Notes: generated by a model from the sequence alone, not told the origin. A DNA stretch of 64,000 nucleotides from an uncultured Clostridia bacterium (GCA_948934525.1 CAQZSK010000004.1:72607-136606), one strand, 5' to 3'. Positions 41,888-51,713 are shown, numbered from the stretch's first letter. Made by a program: numbers and translations.

Positions 41888-44800
41888 TAAAGAGTGGTTA
41901 GAAAACGAAGAAAGAGCATATCCAGTCATTATTGATCCAACTATACAAACATCGCTTTATGTAGAAGATATTGACGACACTTTTATATATAAAGGTGATA
42001 CGAACAATACAACTAGACATAATGCACATATATTAAGGATTGGGAATGGAAAATTTCTATCAGGAAATCCACTTAGAAGTTTAATAAAGTTTTCTTTGCC
42101 AACACTAAAAAGTGGTGACCAAGTAATAGCAGCAGAACTAAGTTTAAGAAATTATCCAGAAACACAAGAATGGAATCCACCAACAGAAGAGAGAACTTTT
42201 TGCGTACATAAAGTTACAGCAAGTTGGACAGGAAGTAGCGCAAATTGGTCAAACATATCAAGTAAATATGATTCAAAAGCAGCAGATTATATTAAATATA
42301 AATATAGTACCAGTGATACAAGAAAGGACAATAGATTTGATATTACTTCAATTGTAAAAGACTGGTATACAAATGGAAAAAATTATGGTGTAATGATAAA
42401 GGAAGAAAAAGAGGCAAATGTTACAACGGGAACAGATGCATATTTTTATTCGGCTAATACTAGTGGAACATATATTAATTATAGACCAAAAATCATTATT
42501 GCCTATAGAAATCAAACAGGTATAGAAGAATATTTGAGCTATCACCATCAATCAGTAGGAAGAGCAGGAGAAGTTTATACCAATGACTACAATGGGAATC
42601 TTACTTTGATACATACAGATGCAGTAACTCATGGAGGTAGATTGCCAATAACAATACAACATATTTATAATACTAATGAAAAAGATAATGATATAGGTTA
42701 TGGAAAAGGATTTAGACTTAATTTATCGCAAACCCTAGAATTACAAAATATTGGTGGTACAGAGTATATAAAATATATAGATGAAGATGCAACAGTCCAT
42801 TATTTTAAGAAGAATAGTAATACAAACTTATATGAGGATGAAGATGGACTAGGTCTAACTATTGCAAATTCTAGCAACGATAAAATTATGACAGATAAAT
42901 CAGGAAGCGTAATGAAATTTGTCAAATATAGTAGTGGTAATAAGTGGCACTTAAAAGAAATAAAAGATACCAATAGCAACATAATTTCACTAACGCTTAC
43001 TACATATAATAACCAATATTTAGTTTCTCAGGTACAAGATGCTGCTGGAGATATAATTACTTTAACTTATTCTTCTGGTACTTTGCAAGGAATTACAGAT
43101 GCACAGAATAGAAAAAACACATATATATATGATTCTTCTAATAGATTAACGACAATTGGATATCCAGATAATAAGTATTCTACATATACTTATGGAAACA
43201 AAAACGAATTGAAAGAGATAGAAAATATTGATAATAGTCAACTGTACTATGATTATTATACTGGAAATGTATATCGTGTAAAAACAATTTCGCAAGTTGG
43301 AACAGATAATGCAATAGGAAATTCATTAAATATTACATATGGAAATAATTTAACTAAATTTGTTGATAATAGAGGATATGCTAATACATATGTATTTGAC
43401 AATTCTGGACACTGTGTTTCAATTTCAGACTTTGGAAATGAAGCAGAAAATGTAAATAATGCTTATGGACAAACTTTTAGATATAATACGAATGGTAATG
43501 CGAATAACAAATTAGCATTAGAAAGTCAATTTATATCGGTTAAAGAATTAGAAGACAACTTAATAGAAAATAGTAATTTTGATGATGGGACTAACAACTG
43601 GGTAGTAAAAAATTGTAATTCAAATGATAAAATAATAAATTTAAACGGAAATAATGTTTTTAAAATTACAGGTGAGTCAAAGAAGAAAAAATATTTAGAC
43701 CAAACTATAGATTTATCAGGAGAAAAAGGAGACATTTATACATTTTATGGTTGGATTAAATCATTAGGTGTTCCTAATGTATCAGGGGGAACTATTTTTG
43801 CAGGGGTAACAATAGGATTAAATAGAAGTGATGGAACAGTACAATGGATTGATGAGGGAGCGACGTCAGGAACTGATGGATGGCAATTTATATCGACTCA
43901 ATTTATAGCTACAACAGATTATGTAAGTATTTTAGTACGTTTAAAGTTCTATCAAAATGTTAATGAGGCATATTTTGATAATGTAGGATTGTTTAAAGAA
44001 GAACACGGCACAAGCTATACATATGATAGTAAAGGAAATATTATAAGCACACAAGAATTAGCAAATCAGAAAAGTACTTTTGAATATAACAATGACAACA
44101 ATTTAATAAAGTCTATTAATCCTAAAGGAGGAAGTTTTACATATACATATGATCAAAATGTAAAAGGTAGATTGTTGAATAGTGTTAATAGCAATGGAAA
44201 CAAGTATTCTTTTGATTATGATAACTATGGAAATATTATAAAAACAAAGCTAGAAAATAGCGAGAAAACGAGTAAATATATTGAAAATAAAGCTACATAC
44301 ACAACGGATGGTAATTATCTTCAAACAATGGAGAATCAACTGGGAGAAAATACTACATATTCGTATAGCAAAGGTCAACTAAGATCAGTTACAGATCCAA
44401 AAGGAATTACTATCAATTATGGTTATGATCTTGTAAACAAGTTACTTTTCTCAAGAGTAAGATACGGAGATAAAATGTACCAAAATTTATATACCTATGA
44501 AAATGACAAGCTGAAAAAGATTAAACACAACGGATTTGAATATGATTTTTCATATGATAGCTATAATAATCTAGAATCGATAAATGTTGGAAATCAAAAC
44601 TTATTAACAAATTATTATGACAGCGATAATGGAAATTTAATTAAAACTGTTTATGGAAATGGACAAGAGCTTAACTATACTTATGACAGATTTAATAGAA
44701 TTATACACGAAAGTAGAAACTCAGGTACTGTATTTGATTATACTTATGATGGAAGAGGCAATATTACTAGTATTAATAATATTAATGGCTATCCAGTAAC

Positions 44801-46676
44801 ATTTAAATATGATTTATCAGGAAGACTTGTAGAATTAAATGAGTTAGGAGAAAGCTTTAGGGATGAATATAAATATGATGAAAATGGAAATATATCAAAC
44901 ATTGATAGTAATTTACCTTATGGAAGATATGGCTATACACAATTTACAAGTTATGAATACGATTTAGATAATAATGTTACAGAGACGTATATACCATCTT
45001 TTTATATACAACAAAATTATGATGGTCTACAAAGAGTTAATAATAAAAAATTATATAGACCTGGTATAGAAGAAAAAGAATATAATATAAATTATACTTA
45101 TAATGATGTTAATGAAAATAGAACAACAATACAAATAAAGAGTATAAAAAATAATGATGATGATGCTTTAAATTACACATATGATAAAAATGGAAATATT
45201 GAAACGATTAGTAAAGGCTTAGAATTAAAACAAAAATATTATTATGATGGTTTAGATCAACTGGTTAGAGAAAATAATAAAGAGCAAAATAAAACATTTA
45301 CATATGAATACGATTTAGGTGGAAATATTCTAAACAAAAAAGAATATGAATATACAGAGGAAGAAATTTTACCAGAGGCTACAACAGTAATAACATATTC
45401 CTATGAAAATGAAAATTGGAAAGATCAATTAACATCATATAATAATAAACGAATTGAATATGATGAAATAGGAAATCTAGTTAGTTATAATGGAAAAGAC
45501 TATGTATGGGGTCATGGAAAAGATTTAGCTTCCATTACAGAAACCGACACAGGAAAAGTCACAAGATATCATTATAACTATGATGGAATAAGAGACCAGA
45601 AAATAGTAGATGGAACAGAAGTGAACTATTCATTAAGAGGGGACAAAATAGTATTTGAAAGAAGAGGTTCTATAATATATTATTACTCTTATGATGAAGC
45701 TGGACAACCAATAGGAATGAGTATATATTATGTAAATAGTAACTATTATGATGCATATTATTACAAGAAAAATTTGCAAGGAGATATTATAGGAATACTA
45801 GACAGTGACTATAATGAAGTGGTAAAATATACATATGATAGTTGGGGAAAAGTTTTAAGTATAACAGATACAGAGGGAAATGAAATTACAGATGAATTCC
45901 ATATAGGACTTGTAAACCCATTTAGATACAGAGGATACTATTATGACCAAGAAACAGGATTTTATTATTTAAAAAGTAGATATTATAATCCAGAATGGGG
46001 TAGATTCCTTAATGCAGATGGCGTATTAAATGATACAATACTTGGAAAAAATTTATATGCTTATTGTGAAAACAATCCTATAAATTACAGTGATCAAGAT
46101 GGAAAAGCAGCTACATTATTATCAGTGGTTACTGCTGTAGTAGGTGTAGTCTTAGTTGTAACTATTGTAGAACAACTTGCAGAAGCAATATCTAATATAA
46201 GTTTTGATTTCTCAATTGGTAGCGGTAAGTCGAAGTCTGAACCAGTCAAAAATATTGGAGTATTAGTAGCAAGTGGCTCGACATCACCAGGCAATAAGTC
46301 GAATGATAGTGGATATGATAAAAAGCTAGATAAAAAAGTAAGTAATGCTAAAAGTAATGCTAGTAGTAGACCTGGCGGATATAATTCTTTTGGACAATTA
46401 AAGAAAGCAGTAGGTAAAGCAGGACAAGGTAATGACTGGCATCATATTGTAGAACAGTCGCAGATAAAGAAATCAGGATTTGATGTACAAATGATTCAAA
46501 ATAAAAATAATATAATTTCTGTTAGCAAAGGAGTACATAAAGATATAAGTCGATATTATAGCAGTATTCAACCAATGTCAAATGGAATGAGAGTACGAGA
46601 TTGGCTGGCAGGAAAGAGTTATGATTTCCAATACAAATTTGGTATAGATATACTAAAAAAATTTGGTGGTATATAA
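41841..46676 (+). CDS. RHS/YD-repeat polymorphic toxin, main body
   Basis: ~1600 residues. Segments: DNRLRE-type cell-surface domain ~25-215 (PTIQTSLYVEDIDDTFIYKG, FDITSIVKDWYTNGKNYGVM); YD repeats ~240-1350 (many 'YxYDxxGN' units); RHS core ~1380-1440 (YYLKSRYYNPEWGRFLNADG, LYAYCENNPINYSDQDGKA); a hydrophobic stretch; then a C-terminal toxin ~1510-1611 with DWHHIVEQSQIKKSGF, an HNH/LHH-type nuclease motif. RHS shells enclose and deliver toxins to rivals. The body lacks its own good start; it needs the upstream segment. Confidence 0.82.
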   Translation: MIVKEGKKYVLTLVPNKEWLENEERAYPVIIDPTIQTSLYVEDIDDTFIYKGDTNNTTRHNAHILRIGNGKFLSGNPLRSLIKFSLPTLKSGDQVIAAELSLRNYPETQEWNPPTEERTFCVHKVTASWTGSSANWSNISSKYDSKAADYIKYKYSTSDTRKDNRFDITSIVKDWYTNGKNYGVMIKEEKEANVTTGTDAYFYSANTSGTYINYRPKIIIAYRNQTGIEEYLSYHHQSVGRAGEVYTNDYNGNLTLIHTDAVTHGGRLPITIQHIYNTNEKDNDIGYGKGFRLNLSQTLELQNIGGTEYIKYIDEDATVHYFKKNSNTNLYEDEDGLGLTIANSSNDKIMTDKSGSVMKFVKYSSGNKWHLKEIKDTNSNIISLTLTTYNNQYLVSQVQDAAGDIITLTYSSGTLQGITDAQNRKNTYIYDSSNRLTTIGYPDNKYSTYTYGNKNELKEIENIDNSQLYYDYYTGNVYRVKTISQVGTDNAIGNSLNITYGNNLTKFVDNRGYANTYVFDNSGHCVSISDFGNEAENVNNAYGQTFRYNTNGNANNKLALESQFISVKELEDNLIENSNFDDGTNNWVVKNCNSNDKIINLNGNNVFKITGESKKKKYLDQTIDLSGEKGDIYTFYGWIKSLGVPNVSGGTIFAGVTIGLNRSDGTVQWIDEGATSGTDGWQFISTQFIATTDYVSILVRLKFYQNVNEAYFDNVGLFKEEHGTSYTYDSKGNIISTQELANQKSTFEYNNDNNLIKSINPKGGSFTYTYDQNVKGRLLNSVNSNGNKYSFDYDNYGNIIKTKLENSEKTSKYIENKATYTTDGNYLQTMENQLGENTTYSYSKGQLRSVTDPKGITINYGYDLVNKLLFSRVRYGDKMYQNLYTYENDKLKKIKHNGFEYDFSYDSYNNLESINVGNQNLLTNYYDSDNGNLIKTVYGNGQELNYTYDRFNRIIHESRNSGTVFDYTYDGRGNITSINNINGYPVTFKYDLSGRLVELNELGESFRDEYKYDENGNISNIDSNLPYGRYGYTQFTSYEYDLDNNVTETYIPSFYIQQNYDGLQRVNNKKLYRPGIEEKEYNINYTYNDVNENRTTIQIKSIKNNDDDALNYTYDKNGNIETISKGLELKQKYYYDGLDQLVRENNKEQNKTFTYEYDLGGNILNKKEYEYTEEEILPEATTVITYSYENENWKDQLTSYNNKRIEYDEIGNLVSYNGKDYVWGHGKDLASITETDTGKVTRYHYNYDGIRDQKIVDGTEVNYSLRGDKIVFERRGSIIYYYSYDEAGQPIGMSIYYVNSNYYDAYYYKKNLQGDIIGILDSDYNEVVKYTYDSWGKVLSITDTEGNEITDEFHIGLVNPFRYRGYYYDQETGFYYLKSRYYNPEWGRFLNADGVLNDTILGKNLYAYCENNPINYSDQDGKAATLLSVVTAVVGVVLVVTIVEQLAEAISNISFDFSIGSGKSKSEPVKNIGVLVASGSTSPGNKSNDSGYDKKLDKKVSNAKSNASSRPGGYNSFGQLKKAVGKAGQGNDWHHIVEQSQIKKSGFDVQMIQNKNNIISVSKGVHKDISRYYSSIQPMSNGMRVRDWLAGKSYDFQYKFGIDILKKFGGI

Positions 46677-46723
46677 GGTAAAATAAGGGAATAATAAATT
46701 TGTGCATAAATGGAGGCTATAAT

Positions 46724-47086
46724 ATGGAAAGTAAATATAAAAACTTATTAAACGAGTATAAAGAAAACTGTAAACTTCATGAAGAGCAAACTTTAAAAAG
46801 AAATTATACAAAATCAGATTTTTATATAAAGAAGAATATAAAGATTATAAAGAAAATAAAAGAAAAAGGGATTTTAGAGGAATTTCTATCAGAATTATTA
46901 ATAGAAGAGAATATCTATATAAAATGTAGTGCTGCGATAGAGTCCATAAGAAACCAATTATTTATAGATAAATGCACAAAGATATTAGAGAACATAGGTG
47001 CATTAAATGATGAACAATATAGGAATGTGTCAATTAATGCCAAGTGGTTTTTATCCTCATTGGAATTAGATGCAGAGAATAATTAA
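46724..47086 (+). CDS. Probable immunity protein to the RHS toxin
   Basis: 120 residues from ATG 46724 with GGAGG seven bases upstream. All-helical, HEAT-like (LEEFLSELLIEENIYIKCSA, CTKILENIGALNDEQYRN), reminiscent of DUF2019-type immunity proteins. Position directly after the toxin tip is the main evidence. It is followed by a terminator. Confidence 0.65.
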   Translation: MESKYKNLLNEYKENCKLHEEQTLKRNYTKSDFYIKKNIKIIKKIKEKGILEEFLSELLIEENIYIKCSAAIESIRNQLFIDKCTKILENIGALNDEQYRNVSINAKWFLSSLELDAENN

Positions 47087-47112
47087 TATAAGAAAACATA
47101 GTGTTACGAAAA

Positions 47113-47150
47113 TAATATAGATTTAGTTTACTAGGTCTATATTATTTTTA
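47113..47150 (+). terminator. Rho-independent terminator
   Basis: Stem TAATATAGA (47113-47121) / TCTATATTA (47136-47144) with T-rich tail, after the immunity gene. Confidence 0.7.
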
Positions 47151-47280
47151 TTTAAAAAAAGTTATGTCAAATTTTTTCTCACATAGATTTATAATGATAT
47201 ATATTATAAAATATAAAATAATAGGTTAGCAAAAGGGAAGATTCTATATAAAGATATAGGATAATTTTTTGTTTTTTCAA

Positions 47281-47389
47281 AAATACTACATAATTACAAT
47301 TATGTAGTATTTAGAAAATAATAAGTGGAAAAACAGAATAATAAATACTACATAAATAATGAAAAAGCCAAAAATAAAATACTACATAA
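47281..47389. repeat. Palindrome and direct repeats before the tyrosine recombinase
   Basis: AAATACTACATAAT (47281-47294) and ATTATGTAGTATTT (47299-47312) form a perfect 14-bp inverted repeat with a 4-nt loop. AAATACTACATAA recurs as direct copies at 47343-47355 and 47377-47389. The remaining gap (47150-47280) is plain A/T-rich sequence. Likely the recombinase's core or operator sites. Confidence 0.65.
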
Positions 47390-47406
47390 ATAAGAGGTGT
47401 GAGAAA

Positions 47407-48288
47407 ATGGAAATATTAGAAAAGTTTAAAAGTTATTTAGAAGAGAATTATGATACAACAGAAAATCAAAATACTATTAAATCTTATTTAACAGACGTAA
47501 ATCAATTTATTACATATTTCAAGAATGAATTTGGTGAAGATATAGTGGATTTTTCAAGAGCTGACTATATAGAATTCAAAAAGTATATGAAAGAAAAAAG
47601 AAGTTTCAAATTTTCTACTATGAACAGAAAGACAGCCGCATTATCTATATATGAAAATTTTTTAATAGAAACTAAAATCAGAAAAGAAGAGATGAAAGTT
47701 ATAAAAAAGAAAGACTTTTATAAAATTGAAAGACCTTTTATTACTTCGCAAATGCTACCAAAAGAAACTATAAAAAAAGTAAGATTAAGGGCTGGAAGAG
47801 AGAATAAAAGAGACTACCTTATGTTTATCCTTTGCGATGAAGGAGGATTAAGAGTATCAGAAGTAATTGAATTACAATTAGCAAGAGATATTGATTTTAA
47901 TATGTATTCAATTCGTATTTTAGGAAAAGGTAACAAAATACGCAGTATCTTTATGGATCAGGTTATATTTGATGCAATTAATGACTATTTACCAGAAAGA
48001 GAGAAATTACTAAATGGCAGAGAAAATAAGTATTTGATAGTTAGCAACAAGACTGCAAATACCAATAAACCTATGTCAAGAACAAGTATAAATACTATTT
48101 TAAATCAATATTGTGATAAAGTAAATGCAGATAAAATAAATCCACACGCTATGAGGCACGATTCAGGTACTAAAAAGTATGAAGAAGGCTATTCAGATAT
48201 AATGTTAAAAAAATTCTTAGGACATTCGTCTAATGCAACTGATATTTACACTCATCCAGGAGGAGAGCTATATCGTCAGGAAAAATAA
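47407..48288 (+). CDS. Tyrosine recombinase/integrase
   Basis: 294 residues from ATG 47407 (AGAGGTG upstream; an in-frame ATG at 47359 would translate through a repeat). SAM-like N-terminal core-binding domain 1-110, catalytic domain with GGLRVSEVIELQL (Arg), NPHAMRHDSGTKKYEEG (HxxR), LGHSSNATDIYTHPGG (His and Tyr). Smaller than phage integrases, XerC-like in size. AAATACTACATAA repeats directly upstream are candidate sites. Confidence 0.88.
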   Translation: MEILEKFKSYLEENYDTTENQNTIKSYLTDVNQFITYFKNEFGEDIVDFSRADYIEFKKYMKEKRSFKFSTMNRKTAALSIYENFLIETKIRKEEMKVIKKKDFYKIERPFITSQMLPKETIKKVRLRAGRENKRDYLMFILCDEGGLRVSEVIELQLARDIDFNMYSIRILGKGNKIRSIFMDQVIFDAINDYLPEREKLLNGRENKYLIVSNKTANTNKPMSRTSINTILNQYCDKVNADKINPHAMRHDSGTKKYEEGYSDIMLKKFLGHSSNATDIYTHPGGELYRQEK

Positions 48289-48317
48289 CTCTAAGAGTAA
48301 TAATATCATCTATAAGG

Positions 48318-48346
48318 TTTACATAAATATGAAAAAGTGATAAAAT
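48318..48346 (+). promoter_or_regulatory. Promoter of the second Spo0A-like regulator
   Basis: -35 TTTACA 48318-48323, 17 bp, -10 TAAAAT 48341-48346; no AAGTnGAA boxes seen here, so it is not controlled like the first regulator. Confidence 0.55.
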
Positions 48347-48379
48347 TATATTACCAAAATATAATTAGGGGGTATCACT

Positions 48380-49075
48380 ATGCTAGATGTTATGATTGCT
48401 GAAGACAACTTGCCTATTAGTGTACACCTGTCAAACACGATTAGTATCAGCCAGAGTGTAAGGTGTGTAGGCATTTTGAATGACGGAGCAAAAGTGTATC
48501 AAAAGATAAGAGAATTAAATCCAGATGTACTAATATTAGACTTAAAGATGCCAGGGGAAAATGGTTTACAAATATTAGAAAAAGTTAAAGCAGATAAACA
48601 AATAAGGACAAAGATATTTATTTACTCAGGAGAATCAGAATATATGGAGTTAGCTCGTGAATATGAGTGTATTGATAAATTTATATCGAAGTTAACTCCA
48701 GCAGAACAAGTAGCTAAAGAACTAGAAAAGCTAGAAATAGAACAGTCTAATAAATATCTAGAAGAAAAAATTATTGACATATTGTTTAAGATTGGTTTTT
48801 CATATTCATTAAAAGGAACTAGACTGATGTGGGAAGCTATACAATATTCAATAGAAGAAAGTGAAGACAGTATTGAGAATATTTATCAGAAAATAGCAAA
48901 ATTGCATAAAGAGAATGTATATACTGTAAAATCTGATATAAATACGGCAATAAAAAATATGTGGCGATTTACTGATAGAGAAAAAACGAGAAAAATACTA
49001 AGATTAGGACAAAGTGATAAACCAAGTGCAAAAAATATATTAAGTATGATAGCTTACTATGTAAGAAATAAATAG
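48380..49075 (+). CDS. Response regulator, REC plus Spo0A-type domain (second)
   Basis: 231 residues. Receiver domain with AEDN, phospho-acceptor Asp54 (LILDLKMPGENG), Ser in IYSGES and Lys in FISKLTP. Spo0A_C ~125-230: ILFKIGFSYSLKGTRLMWEA, VYTVKSDINTAIKNMWRFTD, KPSAKNILSMIAYY. Divergent from the regulator at 14441, particularly in the recognition helix, so its site may differ. AGGGGG precedes the ATG. No kinase adjacent. Confidence 0.85.
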   Translation: MLDVMIAEDNLPISVHLSNTISISQSVRCVGILNDGAKVYQKIRELNPDVLILDLKMPGENGLQILEKVKADKQIRTKIFIYSGESEYMELAREYECIDKFISKLTPAEQVAKELEKLEIEQSNKYLEEKIIDILFKIGFSYSLKGTRLMWEAIQYSIEESEDSIENIYQKIAKLHKENVYTVKSDINTAIKNMWRFTDREKTRKILRLGQSDKPSAKNILSMIAYYVRNK

Positions 49076-49080
49076 ATAGT

Positions 49081-49118
49081 AAAAACAAGAATCTAGTGTA
49101 TGATTAGATCTTGTTTTT
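49081..49118 (+). terminator. Rho-independent terminator
   Basis: AAAAACAAGAATCTA (49081-49095) / TAGATCTTGTTTTT (49105-49118), 14 bp with one bulged A. Confidence 0.85.
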
Positions 49119-49153
49119 ATAATGTGAACTATAAAAATATTTTGCAATATCAT

Positions 49154-49189
49154 CTTGAAATTTATTAATTATTTCAAGTCTTTTTTTTT
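49154..49189 (+). terminator. Second terminator in the 49.1-49.4 kb gap
   Basis: CTTGAAAT (49154-49161) / ATTTCAAG (49171-49178) then a T run. The gap 49076-49435 holds these two terminators and A/T-rich sequence; I see no gene in it. Confidence 0.7.
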
Positions 49190-49435
49190 GTTTGAGGCTT
49201 CCTCGCAATTTCTTGTACTTATTGATTTTTCTCAAATTTATCACCTAGTTAGGATTATAAGTAGTTAGTGGTAGTAATTGGTAAAATGACTAAAAAGAAT
49301 TGAAAATATAGGGATTTAGAGTAAAAAAATAAAAGAATGATTAAAAAAAATTAAAAATAATCAAAATTTGATATTTAACTACTTTTATGTTAGTATTGAT
49401 ACATACAAATAGTAAGTTATAGGAGAGATGATAAA

Positions 49436-50113
49436 TTGGATATAGAAGTTAATAATATAAAAATTCATTATGAAGTTTTAGGGAACGGAAAACCTGTAAT
49501 TTTATTAAACCCAAATAGTGTTAATACAGGACTTATGAAATTTATAGCAAATAGGTTAAAATATAAATACAAAGTATATCTTTTTGATAGAAGATGTTGT
49601 GGAAAAAGTGAAAAAAACTGTACTTTAAATTACGAAGAATCAGCAAAAGATGTATATGAATTTATAAACAAATTGAATATACACAAGCCTTATTTACTAG
49701 GTTGTAGTGGTGGTGGAACTGTTGCGTTAAATGTAGCAATTCATTATCCAAAAAGTATTTCTAAATTAGTTATATGTAGTGGCGTTGCAAGAAATAATAT
49801 TGTCAAAAAACCTAATTATGCAAAAGTTATGGAAAAAATTCCTTTTTATCCAGGTAAAAAGAATAACGAAATGTTTGAAAAATTAAATTATGAAGCACAT
49901 TCTATAACAAAAGATGAATTAGGAATTATAATAGTGCCAACTTTAGTATTTAATGGTGGTGAAAAAGATATAGTTCCAAAAAACGAGGCTGAATATATTT
50001 CTAATAATATAAATCATTCAGAATTAGTTATATTAGAAAAAGCAGGACATTGTAATTATGTTTTTAAAAATAAATTATTTTATGGGAAGTTATTTAAGTT
50101 TTTAGAACAGTAA
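49436..50113 (+). CDS. Alpha/beta hydrolase
   Basis: 225 residues from TTG 49436 with AGGAGAG upstream. Oxyanion-type LLNPNSVNTG, nucleophile elbow GCSGGG (Ser ~92), acid NGGEKDIVP, catalytic His in EKAGHCNYV. Shorter than most members in the lid region. Substrate unknown. First of a small run of genes whose junctions carry the same AATTACAAT motif. Confidence 0.85.
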   Translation: MDIEVNNIKIHYEVLGNGKPVILLNPNSVNTGLMKFIANRLKYKYKVYLFDRRCCGKSEKNCTLNYEESAKDVYEFINKLNIHKPYLLGCSGGGTVALNVAIHYPKSISKLVICSGVARNNIVKKPNYAKVMEKIPFYPGKKNNEMFEKLNYEAHSITKDELGIIIVPTLVFNGGEKDIVPKNEAEYISNNINHSELVILEKAGHCNYVFKNKLFYGKLFKFLEQ

Positions 50114-50145
50114 CACAAATTACAATGTGAAAGTGAGATGAGAAT

Positions 50146-50313
50146 ATGAATAATGAAATTAAAAAAGTTATTGAGAAATTTAAAGAAGTAAAGAATATAT
50201 TAAAAGATTTTTCTACTAAAGATGAAGCAATAGAATATCTTGTTAATGAAACAAAACTATCAAAAGAAGAATGTTTTGTTGCATACGATATTATTATGAA
50301 AATCGAAGATTAA
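50146..50313 (+). CDS. Small hypothetical protein
   Basis: 55 residues between two hydrolase genes, helical and charged (KKVIEKFKEVKNILKDFSTK). GTGAGATGAG upstream is a modest site. No family recognised. Confidence 0.55.
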   Translation: MNNEIKKVIEKFKEVKNILKDFSTKDEAIEYLVNETKLSKEECFVAYDIIMKIED

Positions 50314-50348
50314 ATTACAATATATCACTAGGAATGGGGGAATAATAA

Positions 50349-51206
50349 ATGAACTTTAAAGAATATGGAGATAATAATAAAGATACAATAATGTTATTAC
50401 ATGGTGGTGGTCTTTCTTGGTGGAATTATAGAGAAGAAGCAGAAAAATTACAAGAAAGTTATCATATTGTTATTCCAATATTAGATGGACATTCAGATAG
50501 TGATAGAAGTTTTACAAGCATAGAAGATAATGCACAAGAAATTATAGATTATATAACTAATAATTATAATGGTCATATTCGCTTAATGGGAGGATTATCA
50601 TTAGGAGGACAGATTCTTTTAGAAATTTTATCAAGGAAAAATGATATTTGTGATTGTGCTATTATTGAGAGTGCATTAGCAATTCCTATGAAAGCAACAT
50701 ATAAAATGATTAGACCAGCTTTTTCTATGAGTTATGGGCTAATATCAAAGAAATGGTTTTCACAAATGCAATTTAAGTCTTTAAAAATAAGAGAAGATTT
50801 ATTTAGTGAATATTATAGAGATACTTGTAAAATTAGTAAGGAAGATATGATTGCTTTTATGGAAGCAAACTCAAAATATGAAATTAAAGATTCTTTATCA
50901 AGTACAAAATCGAAAGTTTTAGTAGTTGTAGGAGATAAAGAAAGAGCAATAATGAAAAAATCAGCGAGTATAATTCATAAAAAGATAAATGGAAGCAGAA
51001 TTAAAGTGTTACCTAATTATTATCATGGAGATTTTAGCATAAATAATCCACAACAATATGTTATGACAATTAACGAGCTTATTGCTAATAGAAATAGAAA
51101 CTTGAAAAGCAAATCATTTGATAATACTAAAACAAAATCTGAAAATGAACAAAGACAATTAGAAGAAAGAAATAGAACAAATACCAAGTTTTTAGATGAA
51201 AGATAA
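50349..51206 (+). CDS. Alpha/beta hydrolase
   Basis: 285 residues. HGGGLSWWNYREEAEKL, GHSDSDRSF, nucleophile elbow GGLSLGGQ (Ser ~84), acid VVGDKERA, His in YYHGDFSIN. A polar tail of ~45 residues (KSKSFDNTKTKSENEQRQ) follows the fold. ATGGGGG precedes the ATG. Not closely similar to the hydrolase at 49436. Confidence 0.82.
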   Translation: MNFKEYGDNNKDTIMLLHGGGLSWWNYREEAEKLQESYHIVIPILDGHSDSDRSFTSIEDNAQEIIDYITNNYNGHIRLMGGLSLGGQILLEILSRKNDICDCAIIESALAIPMKATYKMIRPAFSMSYGLISKKWFSQMQFKSLKIREDLFSEYYRDTCKISKEDMIAFMEANSKYEIKDSLSSTKSKVLVVVGDKERAIMKKSASIIHKKINGSRIKVLPNYYHGDFSINNPQQYVMTINELIANRNRNLKSKSFDNTKTKSENEQRQLEERNRTNTKFLDER

Positions 51207-51236
51207 ATTACAATATATAAAGGAGGAAAAATAATA

Positions 51237-51380
51237 ATGGATAAGAAAAAAATGATGAACTGGATAATAGCAATAATAGTTGCTATCGTGTATTTAACAG
51301 TAAGTATTATATTTAAGTCTTGGGCATATTCTTGGCTTATATGGGTTGCGTACGCAATTTATAGATTTATTGTTAAATAA
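51237..51380 (+). CDS. Small two-pass membrane protein
   Basis: 47 residues: MDKKKMMNWIIAIIVAIVYL, then WAYSWLIWVAYAIYRFIVK. AAGGAGG precedes the ATG. Composition (Trp-rich, hydrophobic) fits a small membrane peptide or leaderless bacteriocin-like peptide, but no family is recognised. Confidence 0.6.
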   Translation: MDKKKMMNWIIAIIVAIVYLTVSIIFKSWAYSWLIWVAYAIYRFIVK

Positions 51381-51385
51381 CTAAA

Positions 51386-51433
51386 TTACAATATATAGGG
51401 CAGATGATTAGTTGAAAATCATTTGTCCTTTAT
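51386..51433 (+). terminator. Probable terminator
   Basis: GGGCAGATGAT / ATCATTTGTCC hairpin with wobble pairs, followed by TTTATG; after the small membrane protein. Confidence 0.5.
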
Positions 51434-51500
51434 GATATAATTGAAACACAAGAATCAGTATATTATAAATTATTAAAAAATGAAGGAGGAATACATAGAA

Positions 51501-51699
51501 ATGGCAATTAAAGCAACAATTATTATTGATGATGACAGATGGGCAAAACATCCTTATGGAGTAATTTGATGATGAGGAATGTAATAGAAGGTTTTATACT
51601 AATGGAGTAAATTCTCGCCGAGATTGTTACCAAGTAATTGAAAGGGCTAGAGCAGCAGGATATGATATTGATCCTAATGTAGAAGAAAGATTCTATTAA
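51501..51699 (+). CDS. Small protein with a possible RF2-like +1 frameshift at UGA
   Basis: ATG 51501 (GGAGGA upstream) opens MAIKATIIIDDDRWAKHPYG, then GTA ATT TGA. A +1 shift at TGA 51567-51569 gives FDDEECNRRFYTNGV (or IDDEEC) and continues to 51699, ~66 residues. The site TAT GGAG TA ATT TGA T resembles the RF2 programmed frameshift (SD-like purines, then NNU UGA N). A one-base insertion is the alternative. No family recognised. Confidence 0.5.
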
Positions 51700-51713
51700 A
51701 GTTCAATAAAACT

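Larger units (their letters stand above)
50117..51396. repeat. Four AAATTACAAT motifs at gene junctions
   Basis: AAATTACAAT at 50117-50126, and TAAATTACAATATAT at 50311-50325, 51204-51218 and 51382-51396. In two cases the motif begins with the stop codon itself. The 9-mer AATTACAAT also forms the centre of the palindrome at 47281-47312 before the recombinase, and occurs near 9250. Possibly cassette-like junctions. Confidence 0.55.

Noticed and set aside
47359..47406. ATG 47359 as the recombinase start
   Set aside because: It would translate through the AAATACTACATAA repeat and has no ribosome site; ATG 47407 has one.
51567..51569. Reading TGA as a sense codon (code change)
   Set aside because: TGA clearly ends other genes (for example at 671-673 and 35321-35323), and read-through at 51567 meets further stops at once.
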